Below, piece after piece: positions 1 to 12,015 of a stretch of 64,000 nt of DNA. The translations under genes were made by a program, and so were the position numbers. Location of the stretch: positions 34,132,510-34,196,509 of the forward strand of contig NC_088295.1 in assembly GCF_032854445.1 (NCBI RefSeq), written 5' to 3'. Origin of the DNA: Liolophura sinensis. Lineage: Eukaryota > Mollusca > Polyplacophora > Chitonida > Chitonidae. Each line of letters begins with the position of its first letter. The stretch's first letter is position 1. Below the pieces are notes generated by a model. That model did not search any database and was not told where the DNA came from. It saw only the letters and a list, made by a program, of their open reading frames with translations.

Positions 1-497
1 GTTCCATAGTTTACATCATGAGCCTTAAATGGGTACGTGTAAGTAATTTTGACAGGTACATTCATCGGTTTAAAGTTTTCTCCTACCTGTTAATTAATTA
101 AATCAATACTATTTAATGAGATTTATCAGGAATATTTAACTATATTTATCCTGTAAAAACAGTCTAATGCATGTGACTAATATTTTGACTCTCGATTTTG
201 AATCATGCCGTAAACAGTATGCGTCAACCCCGGCTTAAGATGTGTATTTTTTTTCTTTCATTTTAGATGTTGTCATTCTCACGTCGAAATCCACATTGTG
301 TCCTGGGTCTAACATGTTCTCGCTAGAATAAGCGAATATGTATGGTTGGAATCCTCTCCATATGGCACAATGCCGAGTTCATTAATTCATTAATTAAACT
401 TCCGCTAAGACCATTGTTGATAAGCTATTTGATATATAATGCATTCGTATATTTTAGCCGTATTGCTTTGAAGCATCACTGTAATTTTTTGTAGCTA

Positions 498-677
498 ATT
501 CTGCTTAAGCCATTGTCCTAAGGGGTGTGTGATTTGCTACTATTTAAGTATTTACATGAGCAGTTAAAATAAAACCCTAACTGAAGTAAACTGACAACAG
601 GCCGTATTTTACCGGTTACGCGTGAGCAATTTGCAAGCTATCACACTGTCGTCGCTGCTTTGGTTTTACACTCTATG
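498..677 (+). repeat. Dispersed repeat R1, copy 1
   Basis: One of seven recognisable copies of a roughly 180-bp sequence. It opens with a motif like ATTCTGCTTAAG, has a central part like CCGGTTACGCGTGA, then CACACTGTCGTCGCTGCT, and ends TTTTACTCTCTATG. Other copies lie at 9787, 28105 (reversed), 31074, 34868, 45953 and 63138 (reversed). I see no tRNA-like boxes, terminal inverted repeats or A-rich tail, so the class is unknown. Confidence 0.75.
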
Positions 678-1377
678 TATATTATATATATTAACACACA
701 AAGAGGTTTGATGAATGATGCATTTCGTCCTATTAAGTTAAACCTCCCAAAGTAAGTTATAAGTAGAACTTTGTAGAGTATTGCCAGTATTTCAATGAGT
801 TGTCTCCGAAGACAATCCCTGAACCAGTGAGACATCGTGTAGTAATCCAACGCCAGTCTATCTAATTTGATGGCTGCGTGTAGCTCGAAGTAAGGAAGTT
901 TTGTCATGTGCACGACGAGTAACACCCATAAATAATAATAAAAAAATTACGTACTTTTCTGTGACAATTCCATGCGCCTGTCTCGCGCTGAAGCGTGTGA
1001 TACAGATCATTAATCGTGACCAGTAATAAGCACCACATGTAGATAATTTACATTCACTATACAGACTAAAGCCTTGAATATCTTATTCTAAGTCAGGTTC
1101 ATCAGCTGTGCACAAAGGTTTTTGCTTTAAAAAGGGTGCAAAAAGAAGTGTTTAGTTAAATACAATCGATATCGCCTATGTAACAGTATAATTAAGTAGA
1201 TGAAAATTTACTTTCTGGGTTCCAATATTTGCATTCAGGAACCTACGGACTTGAACAAACAGCCACGTGCAGAAAGTGTTGTAGAGGATTTCATCTGAAG
1301 TCACAAAAACTCATCGTTATCTATAAGCCAGGTTAAATGTCTGTCATTTACTATATCAGCTTTCATGTGTTATTTAT

Positions 1378-1570
1378 TAAAGTGGGGCGCAGTCCGGCTC
1401 GAATGATATTCAGAAACGATATCAAGTAAGTGGGGAGAGAGAAAACAGAGGCGGTTATTTGGTAAAGCGGGGTGCAATCTGACTCAGATCCCGAACTGAT
1501 ATCAGGTATTGAGGGTAGGGAGTGGGTAACAGAGGCGGTTATCTATTAAGCTACAACGCAATCAGACTCC
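1378..1570 (+). repeat. 84-bp tandem repeat, about 2.3 units
   Basis: Two adjacent units each run from AAAGYGGGGYGCA to CAGAGGCGGTTAT and are followed by a partial third. The matching array in copy B (35751-36032) has one more unit, so the number changed after the duplication. Confidence 0.85.
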
Positions 1571-2186
1571 ACTGAACTTAATTCCCAACAGCTAGATCTT
1601 TTCTAGTGAGAGGAAAATAAACACGGATGGCAATGTGGCAAGTGCCATTGACCAGCATCTTCGTCATGCATAGGAGCTGAATTTATACATCTACAATTTA
1701 AACTTATTGTCGAGACTTTATTTTCAAGCCACTACCTTCTATAGAAAGCCAGTGTTTTCCTCCAACACTCTCCAGTGCACTGGGTTGCCTAGGTTAAAAC
1801 TGAATGTTAGTCTTTGTGCAAAAACTTATTTTCAACATTATATTAATAGATATGTAGTTTCGGTCAACAAACCGGATGTTTGTCAGTAGATACAGCTTAA
1901 CGTACAGATGGTTGGTTTATGTACTCAGCAGTCTAACATTATAAGCAATCAAATATTGACCTTCGAATTCTTTAGTTTATATTGTTTATTAATGTACTAC
2001 AATATTCTCGAGAAGGTCTGAAATTTAAATAGGTGCAGGTGACATTCTGTTAGCTACAATCGAAGGCTGTGACGTTACAAATGCTATAACCAGGTACACA
2101 TTTATCATTGGAAGGATATTTTTTCCTCGTCCAATTTAATTGAATGTGCTTTGGGCAAGAAAACTCTTTTCCAACATCAGAGAGGC

Positions 2187-3179
2187 AGAGAACCGATACG
2201 GTTTTCCATGGGATGCTTCGTGGTGGTGTTGTTTTCCCTACTACTGACAGTTTAGTCCGTCTGGTGGAGCGCTCTTCCCTGGCGTCATTCTATAGGCACC
2301 AATACCAACATCGTCATGAACAAGCGAGCAATAGCCACGAGTTTTGTCAACACCGTGATGCCAATGAGAACGCCTTTAGTGACGCAACCCGAACAGTCCG
2401 CAAACTTTACCGACTACGTCTTGAAATTGAGGCAGGACATTATCAAACACCAAGCTCTGGATCCTTACTTCATTCCCAGAGACCACAAAGTCAACCCTTA
2501 TAACTACTCATTTCTGATTGACGGTCGGGAAATGTGTCAAGGTGACCCTCCGTTTCTACTGATTGTCGTAACGTCTGTGTTTGACCACCAGGAAGAACGC
2601 TGGGTTATTCGGGAAACTTGGGGAAGTGTGACCAAAACTGGTCAGTGGGCTGACGGCACGAAACTACCAGTGATAAAACCTGTGTTTTTATTTGGAATGA
2701 CTTCTAATACGAATATTTTTGGAAAACTGGAGAATGAAAGCATGGAATATGGAGACGTTGTCTTGGCCGATTTCGTGGACAGTTACAAAAACCTAACCAT
2801 CAAATATATGTCAGTTCTGTACTGGACCACCCGATACTGTCCTGACGCAAAATATTTGCTAAATAACGACGAAGACACCAATGTCCATTTTCCCCGGCTT
2901 CTACACGTCTTGAACAAAAGTTCGACAAACTCTGTATTTGGATTTGCGCGTCAAGGTGCTCGAGTATTTAGGGACGAGTTGTTTAAATGGGGTGTGTCAA
3001 AAGAGGAATACCCAGGCGATGTATACCCGCCATACATCTATGGTCACCATTACATCATTCCGAGCAATCTGATTGGGAAGTATTTATCCATGGAGGACGT
3101 GTTTATTACTGATATTGTACGTCGAGTGACCGGAGCAACTCTACAAACCACACAAGACATTCTAATGGTCAAACGATGA
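2187..3179 (+). pseudogene. GT31 beta-1,3-galactosyltransferase-like pseudogene (locus A, plus)
   Basis: Duplicate of the intact gene at 36647-37798, about 92 percent identical in protein over the shared catalytic part. The aligned start codon (2187) is no longer ATG. An in-frame TAG lies at 2253-2255 inside the membrane anchor. From the ATG at 2316 an open frame of 287 codons remains but has no signal anchor. Within the catalytic domain the DxD motif survives as NNDEDT, but nine residues just before the MEDVFIT motif are gone, a clean 27-bp loss flanked by short TATT repeats. The 3' end is cut: about 210 bp present in copy B, encoding the last 50 or so residues, is missing. Glycine after MEDVFIT is replaced by aspartate. 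Most differences from the intact copy change the amino acid, as expected without selection. A soluble product from 2316 cannot be excluded but is unlikely to be active. Confidence 0.9.
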
Positions 3180-3738
3180 AAAGGGTAACGAAAAAATAAA
3201 ATAAGCAGCTATTTAAAAACTATGGAGCAAACATTTTCGTTAAAGTTAAAACCGGACGCCTGACAAATATATCGTTTACAAGGCTTCATCATTGGGCTAC
3301 TACGCCCAAAAATGTGACTTATAGTGACGAAATACATATTTAAGACATTTTATGAAAGTATGTCTAGAACGAGTTTCTTGCACATGTATTAAGCCCCTGA
3401 CATAGTGATAATCTTCTTACTTACATGTGCGGACAGCTAAAACATGAAACATCTTTCATATGATACTGACGGCAACGATGTTTTCATGTGTATTTTATTC
3501 CCATTTCACAGAAGTGAAAGAGATAAATGGCATACTCTCTCATCAGAATTAAAGTGTCTTGATTACATTGGGTTAAGAAGTGCTTTCTGTGTTTGTGGAT
3601 AAAAATAATTTTAATCGTAAATTCTTTCTACGATTTAAGATTCATTGACTGCAAGAAATGCCAGGATAAAACTTGACAATTTTAATATCATGGCCATGAC
3701 TCATCACGTGCTTGAATCTTGAAACTACGAGCCGTCTG

Positions 3739-3796
3739 CATTTGACTGAAAAATTGTTAAGTATGACGTTAAACCTTAAGCATTCATTCATTCAAA
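3739..3796 (-). repeat. Tail fragment of SINE family 2
   Basis: The stretch reads like the reverse complement of the left end of the element at 60962-61303 (GTTAAGTATGACGTTAAACC and a CATT-rich tail). The same fragment occurs in copy B at 38812-38873, so it predates the duplication. Confidence 0.6.
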
Positions 3797-3952
3797 ACTA
3801 CGAGGCGGACACTCTAGGCCCTCCGGTCCCTTGTTCACAGTAACTCATCTTTCTCATATCTTACAGTAATAAAGTGAAAAACGCATGACATACCCGTTTT
3901 AAACCCCAAACGTGTACATCCAAGCCTCCACTGGTCTGGAAAAATCATTTTT

Positions 3953-4164
3953 TGATTGATTTATTTATTTTTTTGATTGGTGTTTTACGCCGTTCTCAAG
4001 AATGTGTCACTTATACAACGGCGGCCAGTGTTATGGTGGGTGGAAACCGGGCACAACCCGGGGGAAACCCACGACCATCCGCAGGTTGCTGAAAGACCTT
4101 CCCACGTACTGCCGGAGAGGAAGCCAGCATGAGCTGGACTTGAACTCACAGCCACGAGGGCCCC
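3953..4164 (-). repeat. tRNA-derived SINE (family 1), only in copy A
   Basis: Reads tail first on the plus strand: TTTATTT tail, TGATTGGTGTTTTACGCCGT, CGGCGGCCAG, CCCACGACCATCCGCAGG, then AGCCAGCATGAGCTGGACTT. It lacks most of the tRNA-like head, so it is 5' truncated. It is bounded by an 8-bp direct repeat, TCATTTTT, at 3945-3952 and 4165-4172. The aligned place in copy B (about 39001-39020) has no SINE body, so it arrived after the duplication. Confidence 0.85.
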
Positions 4165-6490
4165 TCATTTTTCTTTTTTTTTTTTTTAGTATGGCATTGC
4201 ACACAAATGGAATAAATAAATAAATATCCTGCGGCGTTTAGTTTAAGGATGGGAGAAATTGGAGTGCCTGGAGTAAACCACCACTTTTCGTCAGGTTTCT
4301 GAATAAAAACTTCCTCCCTTGAAATCACAGCCGAAGCAAGGAGAGCGGGATTTGATGCCATGACGTCATTGGTCAGAGGCTTGTTGGCAATAGTGAGAGC
4401 AAAGTTGGATTGCCTGCTTGATTGTTAACTTGGGGATGTAACGTAATTTCCATTATAACTGTTGGTTACATTATCAGAGCTCCCAGTGAGCGCCCCCCCC
4501 CCCACCCAACCCCACGGCGAAGACACCGGCTTCAACTTTTTAATATTGAGAGAAATTTTAATCAAATATTAAATTGAACGGTATGACCAACTAATTTTCA
4601 CTGGGTTTCAGTTGTTTCTGGTTGGTTTTCCATTCATACGTGACACACGCAAACTTAAAGCAATTTTAATATAAACGATTAATTAGCTAATTTCTAAAAC
4701 GAAAATTACACAAGTAGGTGCTACAACAAGAATATTATACTAATGTTAGCATACTGTCTGACAATGCAGAGGTGTGCTACAGCTGTTTGCAATGTATGTG
4801 GTGTAGTACATGGGCATGCCTTATATGAAATACACTTTCTCAACACAGACGTCCATCAAGTGCTGTGTGTATCATAGATTTTTACTCAAAAACCTGTGAA
4901 TGTTTACATCTTGATTACGCCATCTGACGGAATGAATGATTATGGCTTAGCGCCACATCCGCAGTAGCCCAGACTATATGTCGCATTTTGACAGCTAACT
5001 GAGGTTTTTTAGTTGAATTTCTACAAGATCAGTGATATAAGATCGTTCAATATACCAACCGCGCAGCTGTTTCTGTCATTTTCGTGCAGATGTGGGAACT
5101 CACATATAGATTACTATATCAGTAATTTTAACAAGAGTTATTTAAGCGGAACTCTTCAATCCATAATCATTCATTCATTCATACAGAATTAGTTTGTCAT
5201 TTCTGTTAAAGATGTTCGACGAATGCAGTCACTGTTGAAAAGGGCAGCGACACGTGAAAGTGAAGCTGAGAAATATTAAGTCAGCTACAGCTCAGCCTGG
5301 TAATAAAACAGGGCCTAGTGCAAAACGATATACTATGCAGCCTCATGGTCAGTAGAAATTGTTTGAAGTAACAACATGTCAAGTGTTAAACCACGTGCAT
5401 TAAACCTTAATGTCAAATAAAACTCTTACTGGACGAGTAAAATACAGTAGTCAAAACTTTAGATTTGTTTACTACAACAAGCTTTGTGAAATCTGAATTC
5501 CATCTGCTTTAGGTCAGACATAATAACAAACACCCACTCTGAAACACATATACACCAAATCTGCTAACGGCCCTCTACTGGGTTTAAACTCTCAAATATA
5601 GCCATAGGTTATCGGGTTAATGGCAGAATACATGAAGAAGCTGGTCACTTGATTCATGGCAGCAGCTCTTTACAAGCAATGATTTGAAAAGCACTAATAC
5701 CAGCGTGCAGTATATAAGTGTATACACCACTCAAGTATGGGTCTGTTATTAATTACTTTTTGTCAGGGTAATTAAGAAAATACAGATAAAAACAATCTTT
5801 ATTCACCAGTTAAAGTTCACAAATCCATACGATGTTGTCACACATCTACCTATAATCGCCAGTAATTCACATCTAATTAATGGGTACGGATACGGATTTC
5901 TTGTCAATTAGTTGGATTAGTTGGACATTGGACATTGGACTAACCTTCAAAATGACAAAATTTGCACGAATTATGAGCACCAGTAAAGCATCATTTACAC
6001 ATCTTTTCCTTAGTCTCGCCTTGTGATGTCTTTGAGCTAAAGATGGAAAACTGCGTGACTTTCTCTTGTCTTTCGCAGTCCCACTCCTCGAGAGGCATTT
6101 TTCTCAGGCGATTGGCCTGGTGCTTGTAACCTCTAAACTATGGAAGCCGGTGAAGGCCATCAGCTTTCCATGCCTTACTGTCATCGTGTCGCATTACTGC
6201 GTCATCATTTCGCGCTACTGTGTCATAGCTTCGTTCTATCGCTCTATCGTTTCGCGCCATCCCGCCATCCCGCCATTGCGTCATTTCATCGTTCGATTGC
6301 TCAATCATACCATAGTAAAATGGTGCGATAATGGCCTTAGCCTCCTTCCATACTAACCCATACCATGAAAACGTCAGTATATAGGTAAAAATTAGTCTCT
6401 AACGTGTAATACTGAGTCAAACAAATCGGTTCAATCAATACCATAAACTGAACTTCAAGCAATCGCATTATGTTGTAGAACTAACAAGGG

Positions 6491-6764
6491 ACTATCGGAT
6501 ATGCACAAATCGACACAACAGACTATTCTCAACTTTTACACGGCTAACGTGCCGGCATATAATTTCAACTCCGTAGTATTTATTTTGATGCCTCAGTGTA
6601 ATGAGTCAGTTCACGTAAATATAGTATCCACGGTTAACATGAATTCCTCGATCTACGGATGACAGTCCCATAAGTGTTTTATTCCCCAACTGCCTGTGTA
6701 ACATTTCATGGCGGTTGGGTTGACAGTACCGTCCGTGATGCCCAGCTGTCGATGTATGTTTCCT
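6491..6764 (+). repeat. Dispersed repeat R2, copy 1
   Basis: About 270 bp matching 10620-10884 and, with an insertion, 40791-41262. Shared landmarks are GTGCCGGCATATA, TTTCAACTCCGT, GATGCCTCAGTGTAATGAG, TTTATTCCCCAACTGCCTG and GATGCCCAGCTGT. No coding potential or known element features were seen. Confidence 0.7.
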
Positions 6765-7288
6765 CGGAAATATAGTAGCTTTCACGGAAACTGGGATGAA
6801 GTGTACGTAATTGCACAAAAAGACAATAAGCGATACAAGCTCCAAAACAACGTCTCAAAAAATAGCAATCTCACAAAGTGCTGCATACAGAAAATGGAGT
6901 AATAAAAGCTGATATCTTCAAACCCAGCTCTTCAGAGTGTATGACAGTAAATATAGCTGCTCTCTACTGGACTTGAGTAAATGACTGCTCAGAAGTGGAC
7001 TTGAATAAATGACTGTGAGCTAAAACAACTCCGTACCTATTTATAGATTAGTGTAAAGAAAATTCTGGGGGTTTGATCGTAAACATGTTTACAACAGCGA
7101 TACATATTTCCAGAATGTACGCTCTATTTACAATGACACTGAAGTCATAAAAACCGATGCTTCGAGAACGCTCGACTCAATCACAGTGCTGGCTATAACA
7201 TACACAGAGGGAAAAATGTTTGTCGGACAATGACAAATAAAACAATATAATACAATGTTTAAAGACGAGGTTTCGTAATACATGTGGG

Positions 7289-7349
7289 GGATCTCCGTGG
7301 TCGAGGCGGTTGGCGTGCCAGCGCGGCGCAATGACCCAGGAGCCCCTCA
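7289..7349 (+). repeat. SINE family 1 head remnant
   Basis: Only the tRNA-like head remains (CCGTGGTCGAGGCGGTTGG, then GACCCAGGAGCCCCTCACCAA). Copy B has the nearly whole element at 41856-42094, so the SINE predates the duplication and copy A later lost about 200 bp of it. Confidence 0.75.
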
Positions 7350-7392
7350 CCAATATCAACTGGCATCACTCAGTGTAATGTTAAGTGGGGAA

Positions 7393-7607
7393 ATTATTTA
7401 TTTGATTGGTATTTTACTCCGTACTCAAGAATGTTTCACTTATGCGATGACGACCAGCATTTCGTTGGGAACCCACGACCAACCACAGGTACGAGCGTAG
7501 AGGAAGCCAGCATGAGCTGGACTTGATTCACAGCTACCGCTTTGAAGAGAGTTTCCTGGGTATTGAGTTGCCCTACCGTGCTAATCACTAGGCCACAAAC
7601 GCTCCCA
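7393..7607 (-). repeat. SINE family 1, diverged
   Basis: Tail-first SINE with TTTATTTGATTGGTATTTTA, AGGAAGCCAGCATGAGCTGG and a degraded head. The central GGGCACAGCCCGGGGG part is deleted. The orthologous insert in copy B is at 42153-42380, so it is older than the duplication. Confidence 0.8.
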
Positions 7608-7917
7608 GTGATGTAGAAGACACCAGCTACTCGGTACCACAATGTAATACCATGTAGAAGACACAGTGACATGGCACGACACGGTCATAGTGTAATATGT
7701 TGTAGAAGACACCCGCGGTGAATGACACCAACTACGTGACACAGTACAATATGTCATGTGGAAGACACTAGCTACGTGGCACCAGACATAGCATGCATAG
7801 TGTCATGGCACGTAGACGACACCAGCCAACTGGCACAGCACAGTCACAGGGTAATGTCATGTGGATGACACCATCTATGTGGCAGAACGTAGTCACAGTG
7901 TAATGTCATGTGGATCT
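7608..7917 (+). repeat. Degenerate 48-bp tandem array (copy A)
   Basis: About six units resembling ATGTAGAAGACACCAGCTA, then TGTGGCACCACACAGTCACA and GTGTAATGTC. The counterpart in copy B (42381-42876) is about 190 bp longer. Confidence 0.75.
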
Positions 7918-8040
7918 ACCGATGGTTCGAGGTTAGCCGCCTGCAAACGGCTCCGTGTGCGCCGTCGCCCACTTATTGTCAGCAAGACGCCAGTTTGAGC
8001 GGCGCAATATTGTTTGTTATCAGGACTACCTGGAGCAGAG

Positions 8041-8319
8041 ATGTCTCACATATCTGTAGTCATCACACCATGTGGTAATAATTGTTTACAAGAGGAAGAT
8101 GCAGGTACTGGTGTGAAAGCCGATGTGAAAGACCACATGACACTTTGTCTTATTCCAATTCACCTACCAAAGCGAGAGCTGCGTCCAAGGAGCACCAACG
8201 CTTATTATGCGAAATACATTTTGCCAAAATTCAACCGGAAATTCAAAAATATAAAAAGGATAAAAGAAAAACCAGAATTAGTTGGGCAAAGTTTTTATTT
8301 TATTGCCATATCTTTGTAA
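8041..8319 (+). pseudogene. Frame-shifted version of a small unidentified open frame
   Basis: Aligns with the 82-codon frame at 43003-43251 of copy B. The first 50 or so codons share the frame (start MSHIS). One base is then missing relative to B near 8189, so the KEHQRL part lies in another frame and the present frame runs into the 3' end of the convergent GT31 gene at 8295. The product is not recognised. Whether either copy was ever translated is uncertain. Confidence 0.35.
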
Positions 8320-9380
8320 GGGTAGGAGAAGTTCTCCCAAGCTTCTCTTATTCTTAAGATTCCAACTGTATTAGCTACCTTCGTTATGTTAAAGTCACAC
8401 TGGTCAAGACAGGAATCTACGCCTTGAAGCCCAGCGCCTATCGTGACCCGAACAACACCAGTAATAAACACGTCCTCCATTGATAAATAAGGAATGTACT
8501 GAGACACGTGGAATAATTTTGGTATCAAATCTTTGGGAATGGCGTAAAAGTTTCCTAGAATGTACGGTGGATATTTGTCAGGTGGATATTCTTCTTTTGA
8601 AACTATCCATTTTTCTATATATCCATCTCTGGTTACACTAAGTACTTGACCTTTGTGACCAATAATGGAGTTTGGAACTTTATCTTTCAATAATTCGACA
8701 AGCCGTGGCAGATTGACAATGGTGTCTTCGTCGTTCTTCAGAAGATATTTAGCGTCAGGACAGAATTGGGTGGTCCAATACAAAGCTGCCATGGATTTGA
8801 TGGTTAGGTTTCTGTAACTGTCTACAAAACTGGCTAATACAATGTCTCCATACTGCAAGTTTTCTTCCTTTAGTGTGGAGAACAAGCTTGGGTCGTGTCT
8901 TTCTCCAAATAAGAAGATGAGTTTTATCAGTGGTAGCAGTGTCCCGTCAGCCCACATACCCGTTCTCACTACACTTCCCCAAGTCTCTCGAATAGCCATG
9001 CGGTTCTCTTGGTGGTCAAACACAGATGGTACGACAACCAGTAGAAAAGGGGATTCCCGTTGACATATATTTCGGCCATCAATCAGAAATAAGTAGTCAT
9101 AAGAGTTGACTTTGTGATTTCTGGGAATGGAGTAAGGATCCAGAGCCTGGTGTTGGGTAATGTCGTGACGAAGGCTATCTATATACTCTGAGAAATTTAC
9201 TGGCCGATAATTTACTAACTTTGATTTTTGACCAGACAAAGAATCTTTTGTGCTGAACTTTGTAACAGGTGATAAACGCTTGTCCTTTATATGAACCACT
9301 ATTGGCCATAGCAGGCAAGCCAACAGTAACAATGAACAAAACAGAAACACATTTCCTCGAAAGAGACGACAAGTAGCCAT
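8295..9380 (-). CDS. GT31 beta-1,3-galactosyltransferase-like protein (locus A, minus)
   Basis: An uninterrupted 361-residue type II membrane protein typical in length for beta-1,3-galactosyltransferases, which add galactose or a related sugar in beta-1,3 linkage to acceptor glycans in the Golgi. A short cytosolic N-terminus is followed by a membrane anchor (residues about 10-30) and a stem. The catalytic domain starts near residue 110: IRETWGS (130-136), KNDEDT with the metal and sugar-nucleotide binding DxD (217-219), EEYPPDKYPPYILG (263-276) and the conserved MEDVFITG (301-308). Several N-glycosylation sequons are present (NFS, NLT, NIT). The ATG at 9380 is the first in frame. A candidate 3' splice site lies about 30 bp upstream (9412-9413) in both duplicates, so a 5' untranslated exon is possible. 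The donor sugar and acceptor cannot be read from sequence. The gene converges with the small frame at 8041-8319. Confidence 0.93.
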   Translation of the reverse strand: MATCRLFRGNVFLFCSLLLLACLLWPIVVHIKDKRLSPVTKFSTKDSLSGQKSKLVNYRPVNFSEYIDSLRHDITQHQALDPYSIPRNHKVNSYDYLFLIDGRNICQRESPFLLVVVPSVFDHQENRMAIRETWGSVVRTGMWADGTLLPLIKLIFLFGERHDPSLFSTLKEENLQYGDIVLASFVDSYRNLTIKSMAALYWTTQFCPDAKYLLKNDEDTIVNLPRLVELLKDKVPNSIIGHKGQVLSVTRDGYIEKWIVSKEEYPPDKYPPYILGNFYAIPKDLIPKLFHVSQYIPYLSMEDVFITGVVRVTIGAGLQGVDSCLDQCDFNITKVANTVGILRIREAWENFSYPYKDMAIK

Positions 9381-9786
9381 AGCTTCTCCAGTAGGTTGGT
9401 CTTGTGAAACTCTGGAAAAAAATTATTACTAGTTTATCGGAAACAGTGTGAAAATATTTCAAAGTAAATTAGTAAATATAGAAAAAATAGAGTCAATTTA
9501 TGCATTGTTTTCCACGCGGTCTATACTAGCTTAATTAGTTTGATAATATAGTTTTCCTGCCATTAAATTGAAAAAGTGCCTGTTTTTGTTACTAAAAATA
9601 GTAGAAATCAAAAAAGTTTGTATTAATGTTATTTCAAACAGACAAACTTTTTTTCCGAAATAAAAAATTTGAAAATTTTGTGAAATTTGCAAAATAATAT
9701 TTTAACATCTTAATGACATCAGCCAGAGAGGAAGCCAGCATTAGCTGCACTTGAACTCACACCAACCGCACTGCATTTTTAATCCA

Positions 9787-9971
9787 ATTCTGCTTGAGCT
9801 ATGGTGCTAAAGGGCGTGTTATGTGATACTATTTAATCTAGTACATGTCCAGTTAGAATAAAACCCTGAGGTAAATTGACAAGAGGCCCTATTTTACGGG
9901 TGTTATTGTCACGGCTGTGACCAATTTGCCAGCTAACACATTGTCGTCGCTGCTCAGGTTTTACTCTCTAA
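9787..9971 (+). repeat. Dispersed repeat R1, copy 2
   Basis: Matches 498-677 along its length (ATTCTGCTTGAGC, AGAATAAAACCCTGAGGTAAA, TTTGCCAGCTAACACA, TTTTACTCTCTAAACTG). It starts about 400 bp upstream of the minus-strand GT31 start. The orthologous copy is at 45953-46129. Confidence 0.75.
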
Positions 9972-10619
9972 ACTGTTCGTCTTTAATTATATTGATTTAC
10001 ATGTGAAATCTAACTGAAACACTAATCTCCTTTCCCTAATGTCGTAACGCCATAATCATATATACGTACCAGTTTTCTGGAAGATGTAGCTCCACACAGC
10101 CTCACCCATGGGTGTTCAGAAGTTGAGAAAAAAGCGCTTTTTACATTTCATGGGGACGACCAGTTACGCAGATTGAAAGATCGGTATTGATCGACACATG
10201 TTTTGGGCAAAATTGAACAAAAAATATACGATGTTAGACACAGATGTTAATAATAAAACTAAGGTAGCCCATTAGTGCCATTCGAAATATTTTTCACATT
10301 TTCTGGAATTTCAGCTGCTTTCCAGAATTGTCCGCATTTTTTTTTCTTTCTGTATTTTTTCTTTCTCATAATCTTCATCGACAAGATATCCTTGCAATGG
10401 TTTACTCAGCGGCATGAAAATTCCTACTGCTGTGAAAAAGTTCAGTTCGACGTGGAAATCTAGGCGTCAACTCCGATATTCCTATACCACTCGTAAACCA
10501 TGAAGGATGTTTCAAGTAAAAAAAACGGCCACAATGGCAGAATGTATATACTTTATTGCATGGCACTTGACTTGCCTAGTAGAATAAAACGTTGTTTCTA
10601 CAATCCACAAAAAGGGTAT

Positions 10620-10884
10620 AACTATCGGGTACGGACTGTCATACGACTTTTACAAGGTTTGACGTGCCGGCATATAGTTTCAACTCCGTCATATTTATAC
10701 TGATGCCTCAGTGTAATGAGTTAGCCCACGTAACTATAGAGTCCACGGTTCAGATGAATTCCTCAATCTACGGATGACAGTCCCATTAGTGGTTTATTCC
10801 CCAACTGCCTGTGAATGTGTAGCTTCTCAGGGAGGGTAGGTTGACAGTAGCGTCCGTGATGCCCAGCTGTTGATGTATGTTTCC
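10620..10884 (+). repeat. Dispersed repeat R2, copy 2
   Basis: Second copy of R2 in the left duplicate, same orientation as 6491-6764. The equivalent place in copy B (about 46640-46740) carries unrelated sequence, so this copy was gained in A or lost in B. Confidence 0.65.
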
Positions 10885-11529
10885 TTTGGTAGTTTGTGTT
10901 GAACTTTATTTTTGAAATTGGTCTTGCGAATTTTGGCCTTAATACGTCCGCTAGGGGCCTTGGGGGCCGAGGAGTCAGTATTGACCCACCGTAGGCACAT
11001 TCAAAGGGAATCACCCTTTTCAGATGTGCAGTTCATAATCAATAAGAGAAATATACAAGAAAATGTTCGGTGAGCACGTTTATAGTATAAGATGTTGATT
11101 AAGCGATATATGCAAGTGTCATACTGCTGATTTGACACGAACTGACAGATGTTATCATGGTTTATCTTATATACCTAAGTGCGTGACCCACTATACAAAC
11201 ACAAGCATCTGATATTTTTCCGTGTCTGATAAACGTCCAGATCGAAATATGAAGTTTTGTCATGAACTTGTCAGTTCTTTTAGAAACACGGTGCCTGTAG
11301 TAAACGGGAGGGAAAATTCCAGTTTTCCAGTCATTTGTTGGAGTAAGTATATGTAAATGTGATTGAACGCATGCAAATATAGCTTCAGATAATGTAAGGT
11401 TGACTTTTCGGATACAGGTATAGCTTCAGATACTGTAATGGTGACTAACGAGTACAGATGTAGCATCATATAATGTAAAGTTGACTGTTCGGATACAGAT
11501 ATGTCTTCAGATAATGTAATGGTGAGCGT

Positions 11530-12015
11530 ATGAACACATGTAGAGCGTCAGTACCGCTAGCCTTTTTGCTAATAGAGCACACCGTTACCCTTGCTTTTCT
11601 GTCGCTAAGGCATACCAGTACTACTTGCCTTTCTGCCGCTATGGCATACTAGTGCTGCATGCCTTTCCGCTGATAGAGCACACTAGTATCACTTGCCTTT
11701 CTGTCACAAGGGCACACTAGTACCACATGCCTTTTTTCTGCCGATAGAGCACACTAGTACCACATACTTTTCTGCCGATAGAGGACACTAGTACCACTTG
11801 CCTTTTTGTCGATAGAGCACAATAGTACAATTGTTTTCTGCCGCTAGGGCACACCAGTACCACATGCCTTTCTACCATTAGAACACAATAGTACCACTTG
11901 CTTTTTGCCGATAGGGCACACTAGTATCACATGCCTTTCTGCCATTGGGGCACACTAGTACCACATACCCTTCCGCCGATAGAGCACACTAGTACTATTT
12001 TCCTTTCCGTCGATA
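11530..12015 (+). repeat. 41-bp minisatellite, about 12 units (copy A)
   Basis: Units resemble GATAGAGCACACTAGTACCA followed by CTTGCCTTTCTGCC and are imperfect. Each unit carries an ACTAGT palindrome. The matching array in copy B spans about 1.08 kb. Confidence 0.85.

Larger units (their letters stand above)
1..2186. other. Non-coding left flank of GT31 locus A
   Basis: No gene recognised. It holds a dispersed repeat (498-677) and an 84-bp tandem array (1378-1570). A 94-codon open frame on the minus strand (641-925) is almost unchanged in the second duplicate (35010-35294), but its three base differences all change an amino acid, which argues against coding constraint. Roughly bases 1-80 have no clear match in copy B, and 215-275 is replaced by a longer unrelated stretch there. 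Confidence 0.6.
3180..8040. other. Non-coding DNA between the convergent GT31 loci of copy A
   Basis: No gene recognised. It contains SINE insertions, a SINE 3' tail remnant at 4189-4230, the R2 repeat and a 48-bp tandem array, listed separately. Bases 4590-4690 and about 4715-4975 have no counterpart in copy B. A minus-strand open frame at 4146-4361, also open in B (38863-39192), resembles SINE body sequence rather than a gene. Confidence 0.6.

Noticed and set aside
641-925. 94-codon frame conserved in both duplicates (also 35010-35294)
   Set aside because: Conservation is explained by the duplication, and every base difference changes the amino acid.
4146-4361. Frame starting MASNPALLAS, also open at 38863-39192
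   Set aside because: The DNA looks like SINE body and tail sequence, and the two frames end differently. No gene structure is visible.
11530-12015. Regularly spaced repeats resembling a CRISPR array
   Set aside because: The units are degenerate throughout with no unique spacers, and the window is animal DNA.
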